Shown here piece after piece: positions 53,422 to 63,817 of a stretch of DNA of 64,000 nucleotides. The translations under genes and the position numbers were made by a program. The stretch's first letter is position 1. Each line of letters opens with the position of its first letter. The DNA is from Gammaproteobacteria bacterium (lineage in GTDB: Bacteria; Pseudomonadota; Gammaproteobacteria; Pseudomonadales; Azotimanducaceae), in contig JAPOWH010000017.1 in NCBI GenBank assembly GCA_026707735.1, positions 1 through 64,000 of the forward strand, given 5' to 3'. The notes below the pieces were generated by a model. The model searched no databases and had not been told where the DNA came from. It worked only from the letters and a program-made list of their open reading frames with translations.

Positions 53422-54315
53422 ATGCCCAAGCTTGTAAATTTGGGTTCCTTGTGCGTCGACAACGTCTACCACGTTCAGAACATAGCTCGCGCTGGAGAGA
53501 CTGTAACCAGCTTCGGACACGAGATACATCCTGGAGGCAAGGGATTGAACCAGTCACTTGCTGCCGCGCGCGCCGGAGCCGACGTAATCCATGTTGGGTG
53601 CGTGGGCAGCGATGGAGGCAGTCTCGTCGATGTACTTAGCGGCTCCGGCGTGGACGTTTCGTACATTCGCACCATCGAATCGTCTTCTGGCTCCGCAGTT
53701 ATTCAAGTCGATGCACAGGGTCGCAACGCAATTTTCATAACCGGTGGCGCAAACCGACTTGTCAGTACGGAACAGGTTGAAGCTGCCGTCAGCTTGTTGG
53801 GAAACGACGACTGGTTGCTGTTACAAAATGAGATAAACGATTTGGATTTCGTGCTGAAATCGGCAGCTTCAAGTGACGTGAACATTGCCTTCAACGTTGC
53901 TCCAGTCGACGGTCGCGAGTGCGCATACGTGTACGACCATGTGTCGTTGCTGATCGTCAATGAGATTGAGTCTATGGCGGTTGCGCAAACGGACGATCAC
54001 ATGCTGGCGTTCGACCATATTCGAAGACAGTATCCCAATACACAAGTGATTCTGACATTGGGAAGGCTGGGCTTGCATTACGGTTTCGGCGACGATCAGT
54101 TACACATTCCAGCGTTTGATGTTGAAGTTGTCGACGAAACCGCTGCCGGCGACGCGTTCATAGGATTCTTCATGGCGGCATTGTTGAGATCGGCCCCCCG
54201 TGAAGCTGCTCTTAGGGAAGCGTCCGCGGCTGGCGCTCTCGCCGTGACCAAGACCGGTGCAGCGACATCGATTCCACAACGAGAGGAAGTCGACGCGTTT
54301 CTCTCTGCTACGTAG
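53422..54315 (+). CDS. PfkB-family carbohydrate/nucleoside kinase (ribokinase-like)
   Basis: Phosphorylates a sugar or nucleoside with ATP. 297 residues: N-terminal GSLCVDNVYHV, the PfkB signature 1 HPGGKGLNQSLAAARAG near 35, and signature 2 DETAAGDAFIGFFMAALL near 241 with the catalytic aspartate in AAGDAF. The substrate loop is not diagnostic, so ribokinase, another pentose kinase or a nucleoside kinase are possible. It follows the MoaD-like gene by 15 bases, an unusual association with a molybdenum hydroxylase. Confidence 0.87.
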   Translation: MPKLVNLGSLCVDNVYHVQNIARAGETVTSFGHEIHPGGKGLNQSLAAARAGADVIHVGCVGSDGGSLVDVLSGSGVDVSYIRTIESSSGSAVIQVDAQGRNAIFITGGANRLVSTEQVEAAVSLLGNDDWLLLQNEINDLDFVLKSAASSDVNIAFNVAPVDGRECAYVYDHVSLLIVNEIESMAVAQTDDHMLAFDHIRRQYPNTQVILTLGRLGLHYGFGDDQLHIPAFDVEVVDETAAGDAFIGFFMAALLRSAPREAALREASAAGALAVTKTGAATSIPQREEVDAFLSAT

Positions 54316-54353
54316 CCCTAGAACAACTCCTCATGGAGCTGCCCGCTTCAAAC

Positions 54354-55001
54354 CTATGGAAAGACAAGACCCGTGGCGTCTGCTAGCTGCTCTATCGCTA
54401 CATTTGGATCCATCACCTTGATCGTAATCATTCCCATGGCCCGGGCGGGCTTTAGGTTTATGCCGAGGTCATCCAAATAGACACATTGGTCGGGGCTACA
54501 GCCAAGTCTTTCGCAAGCAATGTTGTAAATGCGCGGGTCGGGTTTTCGTACGCCTTCGACGCTAGACTCGACTATCGTGTCGAACAACTGCATTATTTTT
54601 GCCGTCTCGGACGGTGGCCATGACACGCGCTCATCACTAGTTTCAGCTGGCTTCATGTTGTTGGTGATGCAACCGACAGAATAGTGCTTCTTACATTCCA
54701 TGAGAGCTTGAACCATACGGGGTCTCACTTGGCCTGAGAGAAGCAAGAGCACGTCCGATCCCTTAACGGGATGGCCTAGTTCGCGACTCTCCTGTTCGAA
54801 CATTTGGTCGAATTGCTCGTGCGAGATCTTGCCCGACTCAAACTGTGCCCATGCATTTGTTTCGTGATTTGTCGAATTGACTCTTCGAATGAAATTCTCT
54901 GGAAGACCCCGTTCCTTTTCGAATCGAGCAAAGGCTTCAAACGGACTTGTCGTGAAGACTCCACCAAAGTCCCACAGAATGGCTTTGAGTTGTGTGTTCA
55001 T
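54354..55001 (-). CDS. HAD-superfamily hydrolase (subfamily IA)
   Basis: Phosphatase-type HAD fold, 215 residues: nucleophile Asp in ILWDFGGVFTTSP near 10 (the usual second Asp of DxD is Gly, as in soluble epoxide hydrolase N-terminal-type HADs), GCITNNMKP as motif II, KPDPRIYNIA with the motif III lysine, and VYLDDLGINLKPARAMGM as motif IV. Substrate unknown. It converges on the PfkB kinase gene and is divergent from the SDR gene. Confidence 0.85.
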   Translation of the reverse strand: MNTQLKAILWDFGGVFTTSPFEAFARFEKERGLPENFIRRVNSTNHETNAWAQFESGKISHEQFDQMFEQESRELGHPVKGSDVLLLLSGQVRPRMVQALMECKKHYSVGCITNNMKPAETSDERVSWPPSETAKIMQLFDTIVESSVEGVRKPDPRIYNIACERLGCSPDQCVYLDDLGINLKPARAMGMITIKVMDPNVAIEQLADATGLVFP

Positions 55002-55172
55002 CGAATTGCCTCGAAATGTTCCACGTTGCAGCTGTCTTTGCCTGAATCTATTTCAAAGAACTACAGACTTCAAGGCGGGCAGCGGCGAGGAACACAACAC
55101 GCGCGTAATGAAGTTCTGCATTACTCTACATTGAATAGGAATTCGGGTTGCAGGATTGTAGGAGAAATCAAG

Positions 55173-55958
55173 ATGGACATGCAGAATGGCGTAGCGATTG
55201 TTACTGGGTCGTCGTCTGGAGTTGGCGCGGCATGCGCCCGCCAGCTGGCGGAGTTGGGAAGTCATGTGGCCATCAACTACTCGCGCAACGAAACCGGTGC
55301 AAAAGCCACGCAGGAGGAATGCGAGTCGCTGGGCGTCGAGACTCTGGTCGTTCAAGCGGACGTTGCTGATGACACCCAATGCAGAGCTTTGGTAGATGCG
55401 ACGTTGGAGAAGTGGGGTCGCATTGATGCTTTGATAAACAATGCCGGAACCACGAAATTCAATCCACATGGCAATCTCGACGGTCTATCGAAACAGGATT
55501 TTCTAGACATCTATTCGGTCAATACGGTGGGACCCTACCAAATGACCAGAGCGGTCGTTCCCGCTATGCGTCGAGGCGGGAATGGGAGCATTGTCAACGT
55601 GTCTTCCGTAGCAGGCGTCATGGGAGTGGGCAGTTCGATCGCCTATGCTGCCTCCAAGGGAGCATTGATAACCATGACGTTATCTCTGGCCCGGGCTTTG
55701 GGTCCGCAAATCCGCGTAAATTGCATATGCCCTGGATTCATTCAAGGAGATTGGTTAGAGCAGGGATTGGGGAGCGAGGCGTACGCAGCTGCCAAGCAAC
55801 GTATCGAATCTACATCTCCTCTAAGAATTGCCTCGACCCCGGACCAGATCGCTCAGGGAATACTGTTCTTCGTTACGGGTGCCGATGTGGTAACTGGTGA
55901 ATGCCTAATCATGGATGGAGGCACTCACCTAGCTCAAGCAGGTACTGTGAAGCGCTGA
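55173..55958 (+). CDS. Short-chain dehydrogenase/reductase
   Basis: 261-residue SDR from ATG 55173, with GGAG eight bases upstream. NADP(H) loop TGSSSGVGAACARQLAELG, NNAGTT, catalytic Ser in VNVSSVAGVMGVG, Tyr-Lys in YAASKGALITM, and CPGFIQGDW after the active site. The frame is open to 54804, but that upstream part is not similar to SDRs. Redox partner unknown. It converges on phoU. Confidence 0.85.
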   Translation: MDMQNGVAIVTGSSSGVGAACARQLAELGSHVAINYSRNETGAKATQEECESLGVETLVVQADVADDTQCRALVDATLEKWGRIDALINNAGTTKFNPHGNLDGLSKQDFLDIYSVNTVGPYQMTRAVVPAMRRGGNGSIVNVSSVAGVMGVGSSIAYAASKGALITMTLSLARALGPQIRVNCICPGFIQGDWLEQGLGSEAYAAAKQRIESTSPLRIASTPDQIAQGILFFVTGADVVTGECLIMDGGTHLAQAGTVKR

Positions 55959-56002
55959 ACAAGTAGATTCCACTGACCCAAAGGATTTGCCCGCAACGGC
56001 AG

Positions 56003-56674
56003 TCACTGAACGTTGTGGATTATGGTTTGGCCGTGCACCAAATAGACTACGTTTTCGCAAATGTTCTTTGCGTGGTCGCTGATTCGCTCCAAGGAACGCG
56101 CCACCCAAATTATCGACAGGTCGTCTGTGAGCGTTGAGTGATTCTTGGACATTTCATCAATTGCAAGTTTGACAACCGTGTCGTACAACTCGTCGATTTC
56201 GCGATCGGCGGCAATTGTCTTGAGAGCGTTTTCCACATCGAGACGCGCATAGACATCGAGGGAATTTCGAAGGGCGACCGATGATTTAGCATGCATTTCT
56301 GTCAAATCACTATGGTAGGAGCGACTGGAGTCGTAGGGACTTACCTGGTCTGACAGCTTTGCAATTCTTTCGGCCTCGTCTCCAACTCTTTCTATATCAG
56401 TGCTGTTCTTTAGGAGTCCCACCACGAGCCGCAGGTCGGCCGCAGCAGGTTGCCGGCGCGCGATAACGAAAGTGGCGTTCCGGTCTAATTCAACGGCGTG
56501 TCGATTGATTTGCAGCTCAGTTGCCCGAACTTCGGCTGCGAGGTTGGAGTCATTGGTGAGAAACGCTCGCATGGCTTTGTCCAGTTGCTGTTCAGCCAAG
56601 CCACCAAGCATTGTGAATGTTGATTGAAGCGAGTCTAGTTCCTTGTCGTACTCGCCGGAAATGTGTCGAGACAT
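56003..56674 (-). CDS. phoU: Phosphate transport regulator PhoU
   Basis: Peripheral protein that couples the Pst transporter to the PhoR kinase and keeps the Pho regulon off when phosphate is sufficient. 223 residues with the two PhoU helical repeats (about 12-110 and 120-210), each with an acidic metal-binding motif: RVGDEAERIAKL near 96-107 and RISDHAKNICENVVYL near 195-210. Last gene of the operon, 20 bases after pstB. Confidence 0.96.
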   Translation of the reverse strand: MSRHISGEYDKELDSLQSTFTMLGGLAEQQLDKAMRAFLTNDSNLAAEVRATELQINRHAVELDRNATFVIARRQPAAADLRLVVGLLKNSTDIERVGDEAERIAKLSDQVSPYDSSRSYHSDLTEMHAKSSVALRNSLDVYARLDVENALKTIAADREIDELYDTVVKLAIDEMSKNHSTLTDDLSIIWVARSLERISDHAKNICENVVYLVHGQTIIHNVQ

Positions 56675-56694
56675 GTCAAACCTATATTAACGCC

Positions 56695-57552
56695 CTAACC
56701 ATACCTTCCCGTAATGTAGTCTTCCGTCTGTTGTTTGCTCGGGTTGAGAAATATGTTTGCAGTGCTGTCAAATTCGATCAGCTCGCCAAGATACAGGAAG
56801 CTTGTATAGTCTGAGACGCGTGCGGCTTGCTGCATGTTGTGCGTGACAATCACGATCGTGTAATCGGACTTCAGCTGTGCGATCAACTCTTCGATCTTCA
56901 AAGTTGACAGGGGATCCAGTGCCGATGCAGGTTCGTCTAACAATAGCACGCTCGGCTTGACCGCGACAGCTCGGGCGATTACAAGTCGCTGTTGCTGCCC
57001 CCCGGACAAGCCCAACGCCGACTCTTTCAAGCGCCCCTCCATCTCCTCCCAAAGGGCTGCGCTCTTGAGCGCCCACTCCACACGGTCGTCGAGTTCCGAC
57101 TTTGGCAGGTTTTCCGTAAGCCGTAGTCCGTAGGCGACATTCTCATACACCGATTTCGGGAACGGATTGGGACGCTGGAAGACCATGCCTACTTGGCGTC
57201 TCAGCTGGGCCACGTCGACGTTGCGGTCGTGAATCTCCGTGCCGTCGAGCTCGATGCGTCCGTGAATTCGCACGCCGTCGATCAAGTCGTTCATCCGATT
57301 GAAGCATCGAATGAGTGTGGATTTTCCGCAGCCTGACGGACCAATCAGTGCTGTAACCCGTTGCCGAGGAATCTTCATGCTTATGTCCTTCAGCGCTAAC
57401 GCTTCGCCATAGTGGAGCGATAGGCTAGAGACGTTCAAACAAATTTCTTCATCTGGCAATTCATTCGGATCCAGCGTTTCGGACGATTCAACTAGGGTTG
57501 TATCGAGGTTTACTCGGCGCAGATCGCGCGACTCCTGGTCGTTTTGGTTCAT
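56695..57552 (-). CDS. pstB: Phosphate ABC transporter ATPase PstB
   Basis: ATP-hydrolysing subunit of the PstSCAB phosphate importer. 285 residues: Walker [10 protein letters not shown] at 71-79, [17 protein letters not shown] of the PstB group, signature LSGGQQQR, Walker [14 protein letters not shown] and [13 protein letters not shown]. An N-terminal extension of about 38 residues is not conserved. The ATG shares one base with the pstA stop region. Confidence 0.97.
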   Translation of the reverse strand: MNQNDQESRDLRRVNLDTTLVESSETLDPNELPDEEICLNVSSLSLHYGEALALKDISMKIPRQRVTALIGPSGCGKSTLIRCFNRMNDLIDGVRIHGRIELDGTEIHDRNVDVAQLRRQVGMVFQRPNPFPKSVYENVAYGLRLTENLPKSELDDRVEWALKSAALWEEMEGRLKESALGLSGGQQQRLVIARAVAVKPSVLLLDEPASALDPLSTLKIEELIAQLKSDYTIVIVTHNMQQAARVSDYTSFLYLGELIEFDSTANIFLNPSKQQTEDYITGRYG

Positions 57553-59333
57553 CAGATCAATGCGCCTCGGTAACGTGCCTCAAGCCGATTTCGCAAGGTG
57601 ATGGCGGTTAGGTTTAATGCGATGATGATCAGTACGAGCAGCAGTGCGGTAGCAAACACTAGCGGTCTAGCGGCGTCGACATTGGGGCTTTGAAATCCAA
57701 CGTCGTAGATGTGGAATCCTAGGTGCATGAATTTGCGGTCCAGGTGTAGGAAAGGAAAGTTCCCGTCGATCGGCAAAGTTGGTGCCAATTTGACCACGCC
57801 TACCAACATTAGCGGAGCAACCTCTCCCGCTGCCCTGGCTATTGCCAGGATTACGCCAGTGAGAATCGATGGGCTTGCCATGGGCAATACGATACGAAAC
57901 AATGTCTCAGCCTTGGTTGCGCCCAAGGCTAAGCTGCCCTCGCGAAGGGCGTTAGGGATCCGCGTAAGTCCCTCCTCGGTGGAAACAATCACCACGGGGA
58001 CGGTCAGGAGCGCCAACGTCAAGGATGCCCACATGAGCCCTGGCGTGCCAAATGTAGGTGCAGGTTGCGCCGCTTTGAAGAATAGATCGTCGATTGAGCC
58101 TCCCACCAAGTAGATGAAGAATCCCAGGCCAAACACTCCATACACAATTGAAGGCACCCCTGCGAGATTGTTGACAGCAATGCGTATCAATTGAACAAAG
58201 GGTCCTTGTTTCGCGTATTCCCGTAGGTAGAGCGCCGCAATGACTCCGAAGGGCGTTACCAAGACCGACATTAGCAACACCATGAGAACAGTGCCGAAGA
58301 GAGCTGGAAACACGCCGCCTTCGGTGTTGGCTTCGCGCGAGTCCTGAGAAAGGAAAACCCAAATGCTAGAGAAGTAGTGGGCTATTTTCTGTCCAATGGA
58401 CATTTTGTTGGGTTGCCACGCTCTAATGATGTCTCTCAACCCAATGGAGATTGTCCGACCATCGGCGATTTTGATCTCTATTTCATCTCTATCGAGCTGT
58501 CCATGAATGTTCCTCAAGCGTAGCTCCTCAAGACCATACTCGTCATTGAGTTTGCGTCGCCGTTCTTCCAAGTCAGCAGTCTCGATATTGAAGGTGAGAA
58601 GTCTGCTTCTCTCCGCGTCGGACAATTGGGAAAGCCGCTCTTGATTGCGCTCTAGCTTCGCGATTCTCTCCTCCTCTCTGAGGTTGCGTCGTTGTTCTTC
58701 GAGTCGGAGCTGTTCAAGTTTGTAATTGATTCGATTGATTGAACCCTTTTGGATCTTGCGTGCCTGGTTGCGAAGCTGCTCGACGCGTCCAATGCGATCT
58801 TGTAGTTCATCCCATGAGTAGGAAGACGCAATCTCCGCTCCGCGTTCCCTGATGGCTACAAGGGTGCCGTAAGCATTGCCCCATTCCGCGCGCTCGAAAA
58901 CGATCATCTCTTCGTTCTTTTGCTGTTCAACGACTTCATGTTCGAAAATCCAACGAAAATCCGGAGGGTCGAATTTTCGATTGCCGGACTTGATCATCCA
59001 GCGTTCGAATTCGGCACCATCTACGTTGCCCCGGTTAGGACTCGCCTCGAGAAACTGATCTCTGCTAATCGTCTCGCGTTGCACGACTTCGCCCGCAAGT
59101 ATAAACTCGCCGAGGTCGTTCTTGTATCGTAGTGAGACCACGTCTGCCGGCCAAAAGTGGGCTAATCCGTTTACGGCGATTAGCCCCAAGAGTCCCAGAA
59201 CAGCGACAATGCACGCACCCACTGCAGAAGCGGTCATCCATATCCAAGGGTCCCCGGACTTAATCCAGCTGCCCAACGACATGCGTCGAAGCCGAAAGCC
59301 TGGAGGTTGACGAGACCTGTTAGAGGTTTCCAT
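57552..59333 (-). CDS. pstA: Phosphate ABC transporter permease PstA, large form
   Basis: Inner-membrane permease, 593 residues against about 300 in E. coli. The extra part (about 50-325) is periplasmic and contains a charged coiled coil (about 170-275), as in the large DUF3333-type PstA proteins of Pseudomonas. The normal permease core follows: [20 protein letters not shown], the [20 protein letters not shown] coupling loop (20 residues), and [16 protein letters not shown]. It overlaps the end of pstC by 14 bases. Confidence 0.94.
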   Translation of the reverse strand: METSNRSRQPPGFRLRRMSLGSWIKSGDPWIWMTASAVGACIVAVLGLLGLIAVNGLAHFWPADVVSLRYKNDLGEFILAGEVVQRETISRDQFLEASPNRGNVDGAEFERWMIKSGNRKFDPPDFRWIFEHEVVEQQKNEEMIVFERAEWGNAYGTLVAIRERGAEIASSYSWDELQDRIGRVEQLRNQARKIQKGSINRINYKLEQLRLEEQRRNLREEERIAKLERNQERLSQLSDAERSRLLTFNIETADLEERRRKLNDEYGLEELRLRNIHGQLDRDEIEIKIADGRTISIGLRDIIRAWQPNKMSIGQKIAHYFSSIWVFLSQDSREANTEGGVFPALFGTVLMVLLMSVLVTPFGVIAALYLREYAKQGPFVQLIRIAVNNLAGVPSIVYGVFGLGFFIYLVGGSIDDLFFKAAQPAPTFGTPGLMWASLTLALLTVPVVIVSTEEGLTRIPNALREGSLALGATKAETLFRIVLPMASPSILTGVILAIARAAGEVAPLMLVGVVKLAPTLPIDGNFPFLHLDRKFMHLGFHIYDVGFQSPNVDAARPLVFATALLLVLIIIALNLTAITLRNRLEARYRGALI

Positions 59334-61527
59334 AGCGCTTTCTTAGTCGATGCCGCACGACTTCGGCAATGGTGTTGAAGAGAAAAGTGAGAACGAACAA
59401 GACGAACGCAGTAAGAAAGAGGATTCGAAAGTGCGTCGAGCCAACTTCGGACTCGGGCATCTCAACTGCAATGTTCGCTGCAAACGTGCGCATTCCTTGG
59501 AAAATATTGAAATCCATGATCGGCGTGTTTCCGGTTGCCATGAGCACGATCATGGTCTCGCCAACCGCGCGACCTAAACCAATCATGACTGCGGAGAAGA
59601 TGCCAGGGCTCGCCGTTAGCAACACGACACGAATCAAGGTTTGCCACTGGGTAGCTCCAAGCGCAAGCGATCCTTCGACTAGATGCTGGGGAACCCCGTA
59701 GATCGCGTCTTCTGAAATCGAGAAGATTGTGGGTATGACTGCCAATCCCATGGCCAACCCGATTATCAGTGCGTTGCGTTGGTCGTAGTCAATTCCCGCC
59801 TTTTCGTAGAACCACAGCTTTGCATCCATCCCAAATATGAGGTTTGAGATCCAAGCATCGTTATTGATAGTCACATAGGCCAGAAGAACCAACACGGGAA
59901 TTGTTAGCGCTGCGAGCCATCCGTCGAAGCGTTTGCTGATTGTGCGTGGGAGAAGCTGGACGACGAGTGCAAACAGAAACACACCAATTGGCAGAACAAT
60001 GAACAGCAGCAGCACCGAGGTCAGGTGCTTCTCCACGATCGGTGCTAACCACAGCCCCGCAAGAAACCCAAGTATTACCGTTGGCAGCGCTGCCATGATC
60101 TCTATGCCGGGTTTGATCCAATTGCGCATTCCAGGTGACATGAAGACCGCTGTGTAAATGGCGCCCATAATCGCAAGCGGCGTGGCGATCAGCATTGCAT
60201 AGAAAGCCGCCTTTATGGTCCCGAATAGAAGCGGCTGTAGCGAGAATTTGGACTCGAAGTCGGTGTCCGCAGATGAACTCTGCCAGCTAAATACAGGATC
60301 TTCATAGCCTTCATACCAAACCTTGCCCCAAAGTGTCGACCAAGATATCTCCGGGTGTTTGTTAGAGACTTTGTATACATTGGTTGCCTCCGATCCAATC
60401 GCGAGCAGTCTGTCTCCTCTAGGAGAAAAATCGACAATTCTTGGAATTTCGCCGAGGGATGCGGAAGCCAGTAACCTTCGCGACGTGGTAAAGCCAAGAT
60501 GGGCACCTCCTGTGCGATCAATCGCTAGGAATCCCTTTCTTCTGTGCTCGGCTACCACCTTTCCTATAGGTGAGGCAAAATAGAATTCGCGAATCTTGCG
60601 AAAATCCGATCCACTAGGCGTTGGTCCAAGACTCCAGTGGTCGAGACGGCCAGACTCCGTCGCCACAAGGAAGGAATAGCGTCCGAGTATTGGTGCTAGC
60701 AACAAGAATTTGTCGTTCTGGCCAACAAGTGAACCTTCGGCCGCGATGTGGAAACGACGAATGGTGGCTATGTCTATGAGTCTGTAGTCGCCCGTAGACT
60801 CGTCTACTTCATAGAGCCAACGTCCTCTGGGGCCCAGCAGAATTTGTAGATCTTTGGTGTTTCGTCCCCATGGCTCGATCTCGAGTTTCCTTGGTTCGTC
60901 CAATTCGTAACTGTCCTCGACATCTTCATACTCATGAATCGTGATCGTGCCGTCGCTAGCCAGGGCGGCAACACGCAGCTCCGCGCTGCCGCGGAATACA
61001 TCGTGATCCAAGACGTCCATAAGAGGTACGGCTGACGACTCGAACAGAACCTCAGCCCGGTTTTCTATGCGTCGCCTATCGCCTCCATCGAAACGAATCG
61101 TGTGAGTGACCTTAAAGAAGACCAGATCGTTCTCTTCGGTAAGCGCGGCGTAGGTATCGGCAGTTGGGAAGACAGGTTTTGCTGACTTAAGGACCGCTTC
61201 GATTAGATTGACCTCATCGACCAAGTCGAAGCTTGTTGAGTCTCGAAACTCCACGCGTCCGTCGGAGTGGATGATCGTGACCGTTTCGAACCGATCGTCG
61301 CTGGCGACCTGCAATGCCGTCTCCAAGCTAAGGTCATGACTTGAATGCAACTTGATGCTTGCGGGCGCCAACATCGGTAGCACAACCCACAACAGGTAGC
61401 CGATGATTAGCGCTATCGCGCAAATCACCGCGATTCCTCCGGCGGCAACTATACGCTTGGTAGCAGTGTTGACCCACACTCGTCGACGCGAAACACCCGG
61501 CAACGCGTTTGCGGGCATTTCTGTCAA
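59320..61527 (-). CDS. pstC: Phosphate ABC transporter permease PstC, large form
   Basis: Partner permease, 735 residues. One N-terminal helix (about 25-55) is followed by a roughly 350-residue periplasmic region with repeated short strands (SDGRVEFRD, ASDGTITIHE, VATESGRLDHW) that look like a beta-propeller-type domain, which is inference. The permease core starts near 415 and has [20 protein letters not shown] as the ATPase-coupling loop. The position between pstS and pstA fixes the role. Confidence 0.93.
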   Translation of the reverse strand: MTEMPANALPGVSRRRVWVNTATKRIVAAGGIAVICAIALIIGYLLWVVLPMLAPASIKLHSSHDLSLETALQVASDDRFETVTIIHSDGRVEFRDSTSFDLVDEVNLIEAVLKSAKPVFPTADTYAALTEENDLVFFKVTHTIRFDGGDRRRIENRAEVLFESSAVPLMDVLDHDVFRGSAELRVAALASDGTITIHEYEDVEDSYELDEPRKLEIEPWGRNTKDLQILLGPRGRWLYEVDESTGDYRLIDIATIRRFHIAAEGSLVGQNDKFLLLAPILGRYSFLVATESGRLDHWSLGPTPSGSDFRKIREFYFASPIGKVVAEHRRKGFLAIDRTGGAHLGFTTSRRLLASASLGEIPRIVDFSPRGDRLLAIGSEATNVYKVSNKHPEISWSTLWGKVWYEGYEDPVFSWQSSSADTDFESKFSLQPLLFGTIKAAFYAMLIATPLAIMGAIYTAVFMSPGMRNWIKPGIEIMAALPTVILGFLAGLWLAPIVEKHLTSVLLLFIVLPIGVFLFALVVQLLPRTISKRFDGWLAALTIPVLVLLAYVTINNDAWISNLIFGMDAKLWFYEKAGIDYDQRNALIIGLAMGLAVIPTIFSISEDAIYGVPQHLVEGSLALGATQWQTLIRVVLLTASPGIFSAVMIGLGRAVGETMIVLMATGNTPIMDFNIFQGMRTFAANIAVEMPESEVGSTHFRILFLTAFVLFVLTFLFNTIAEVVRHRLRKRYGNL

Positions 61528-61554
61528 CTGACTTTCCGCGGATGCAAGAAGTGC

Positions 61555-62523
61555 TTACTCATTAGTAATGCGTTGAAGCTCCCGATCCGCTATCTTGGGC
61601 GAAAGCGGGACATATCCGTCTTTCTCAACAATTTCCTGACCGGGTTCCGAAAGAACCATCTTTAGAAACTCTCTTTCCATGGGCGGCAGCGGCGTATCTG
61701 GTTTCTTGTTCACATACAGGTATAAGTAGCGCGTAAATGGGTAGGAGCCATCAGATGCGGTTGCCACATTGGCTTCTACTGGTGTATCTCCTTCAACTTC
61801 AGCGATGGGTACCGCCCTGACGCCAGAGGTTACATAGCCAACACCCGAATATCCGATGCCGTTGAGAGATGCTGTGACCGCCTGCACGACCGACGCGGAA
61901 CCCGGTTGCTCGTTTACCGTGTTCTTGAAGTCTCCTGAACACAGGGCAGCTTGCTTAAAGTACCCGTAGGTGCCTGATACGGAGTTTCTGCCATAAAGCT
62001 GAAGAGGGCGTCTTTCCCATGATCCCTCGAGTCCCAATTCGCCCCAGATCCGTATGTCGCGAGGATAGCCGCACCTTCGTGTCGAAGAGAAAATTGCATC
62101 CACTTGGTCCACCGTCAATGACTGTATTGGATTGTCCTTATTGACGTAAACGGCTAGCGCGTCGATTGCAACACGTATCGGCAAGGGCTTGTATCCAAAA
62201 CGGGCCTCGAATGCTTCAATTTCCTTGTCTTTCATGCGTCGACTCATAGGTCCAAAGTTGGCGACTCCCTCTGTCAAGGCAGTTGGCGCTGTTGCCGAGC
62301 CCGCCGCTTGCACCTGTATGTTCACATTGGGATAGAAGTTCTCGAATGCCTCGGTCCATAGAGTCATTAAGTTTGCAAGCGTGTCTGACCCGACGCTAGA
62401 GAGACTTCCGGATACGCCGCTAACTCGTTCGTAGTTGCTTAATTTTTGTTCATCTTCGCAATTCGCCGGCAAAGCCGCTAGCAAACTCATAGCAACAAAC
62501 CCCATTGAAAGGAACCATTTCAC
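61555..62523 (-). CDS. pstS: Phosphate-binding protein PstS
   Basis: Periplasmic phosphate receptor. 322 residues: signal peptide [22 protein letters not shown] with cleavage near residue 22, then [19 protein letters not shown], the phosphate-contact loop [10 protein letters not shown] near 76, ANFGPMSRR near 92, and [14 protein letters not shown] near 175. It is one base after phoR, so the receptor is made from the same transcript as the sensor kinase unless an internal promoter exists. Confidence 0.94.
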   Translation of the reverse strand: MKWFLSMGFVAMSLLAALPANCEDEQKLSNYERVSGVSGSLSSVGSDTLANLMTLWTEAFENFYPNVNIQVQAAGSATAPTALTEGVANFGPMSRRMKDKEIEAFEARFGYKPLPIRVAIDALAVYVNKDNPIQSLTVDQVDAIFSSTRRCGYPRDIRIWGELGLEGSWERRPLQLYGRNSVSGTYGYFKQAALCSGDFKNTVNEQPGSASVVQAVTASLNGIGYSGVGYVTSGVRAVPIAEVEGDTPVEANVATASDGSYPFTRYLYLYVNKKPDTPLPPMEREFLKMVLSEPGQEIVEKDGYVPLSPKIADRELQRITNE

Positions 62524-62524
62524 A

Positions 62525-63817
62525 CTAGCACTCCCCCGTATCTACACTGGGCAGGTCGAAGTGGAAGGTACTCCCCGCTCCAGGCTTGCTTTCGACTTGC
62601 AGCGATGACTGATGCCGCCGCAACACATGCTTCACGATCGCTAGTCCCAACCCTGTTCCGCCTTTTGTGCGGGAGCTTGCCGGGTCCACTCGGTAGAACC
62701 GTTCGGTAATTCGCGGGATGTGCTCGGCTGCAATTCCAACTCCTTCGTCACTAACCTCAAATCTTGCACCTTGGTTCACTCTACGCCAGTTGACGTGAAT
62801 TGATCCACCGTCAGGGCTGTAGCGGATGGCATTGGTGAGCAGGTTCATGATCGCGCTATGCAGTTCATCGCCAACTGCCGTTACATGCAAGTCAGGTTCC
62901 AAATGAAGAACCAACTCGTGATTTTCACCCTTCAAGGTTTCGGCCTCTTGGGCGATTCCAAGTATTAGGTTGGCACCATCAATGCGTGCCAGTGCTTCCA
63001 GCTCAGGCTCGGGCGACGACTCCAATCGAGTCAGCATTAGTAGATCGTCAACCAACGATTTCATTCGTTGGGCTGGCGAATTGAGTCGAACAATAATGTC
63101 TCGCAATGTCGCCTGATCGAGGTCACCCTCGTATATGGACTCAATGTAGCCAATTAGCACAGTCAAGGGAGAACGAAGTTCGTGGGAGACGTTCGCGATG
63201 AAGTCTTGGCGCATCGAGAGAAGCCGGTTCAGCTCGCTCACATCTCTTGCTATAAGAATGTTCTGATTTGGACTAACCCGAATTAGCCGTAACTCAAGCC
63301 GAACATGCTCTTCGGTCGGTGCAGGGATCTCAACAACGTTGACCTGATTGTCGTTCTCGTCAAGCAATTGTTGAATCTCAGGGTTACGTATCAGTGCGAA
63401 GATAGGACGTCCCACGTCGGTGTGGGTAAGGCCGAGCAACGGGCTGGCGGCATGATTCACGGCTTCAATGATCATTTGTTGGTTGAGAACAACCCAAGCA
63501 TCGGGGATCGAGTCAGAGGAGTTTCGGTACTTGCGTGCAAGATCCACTAACCTACGATTGCGAAATCGCGAGCGGGTCAGTTTGTCATGAATCTCCCGAG
63601 CCGGTTCGTACCACTTTCCCAGGGCTTCGCCCGGAGCACGTATTGGCTTTTCAGCCCATACTCGGAACCGTCTCGATTCGTGCAGACTCCAGAGATACGA
63701 CGTAAAGACGACGGAAATCGCTACGGTTGCCATCAATCCCCAGATTTGAAATAGCCCTCCAATAACAAGAAGGCAACCTACAACAACAGCAGTTGCAACT
63801 GGGGATATAAGGTTCAC
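62525..63817 (-). CDS. phoR: Phosphate regulon sensor histidine kinase PhoR
   Basis: Senses Pst/PhoU state and phosphorylates PhoB. 430 residues: two hydrophobic segments (4-22, 24-42), charged linker, PAS domain (about 100-195), HisKA with the phospho-acceptor His212 in [16 protein letters not shown], and an ATPase domain with [14 protein letters not shown] and [17 protein letters not shown] start overlaps the phoB stop as GTGA. Confidence 0.95.
   Translation of the reverse strand: MNLISPVATAVVVGCLLVIGGLFQIWGLMATVAISVVFTSYLWSLHESRRFRVWAEKPIRAPGEALGKWYEPAREIHDKLTRSRFRNRRLVDLARKYRNSSDSIPDAWVVLNQQMIIEAVNHAASPLLGLTHTDVGRPIFALIRNPEIQQLLDENDNQVNVVEIPAPTEEHVRLELRLIRVSPNQNILIARDVSELNRLLSMRQDFIANVSHELRSPLTVLIGYIESIYEGDLDQATLRDIIVRLNSPAQRMKSLVDDLLMLTRLESSPEPELEALARIDGANLILGIAQEAETLKGENHELVLHLEPDLHVTAVGDELHSAIMNLLTNAIRYSPDGGSIHVNWRRVNQGARFEVSDEGVGIAAEHIPRITERFYRVDPASSRTKGGTGLGLAIVKHVLRRHQSSLQVESKPGAGSTFHFDLPSVDTGEC

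Noticed and set aside
54804-55172. Long 5' extension of the SDR gene at 55173.
   Set aside because: The frame is open but the 123 extra residues look unrelated to SDRs and overlap the HAD gene on the other strand; GGAG before ATG 55173 marks the real start.
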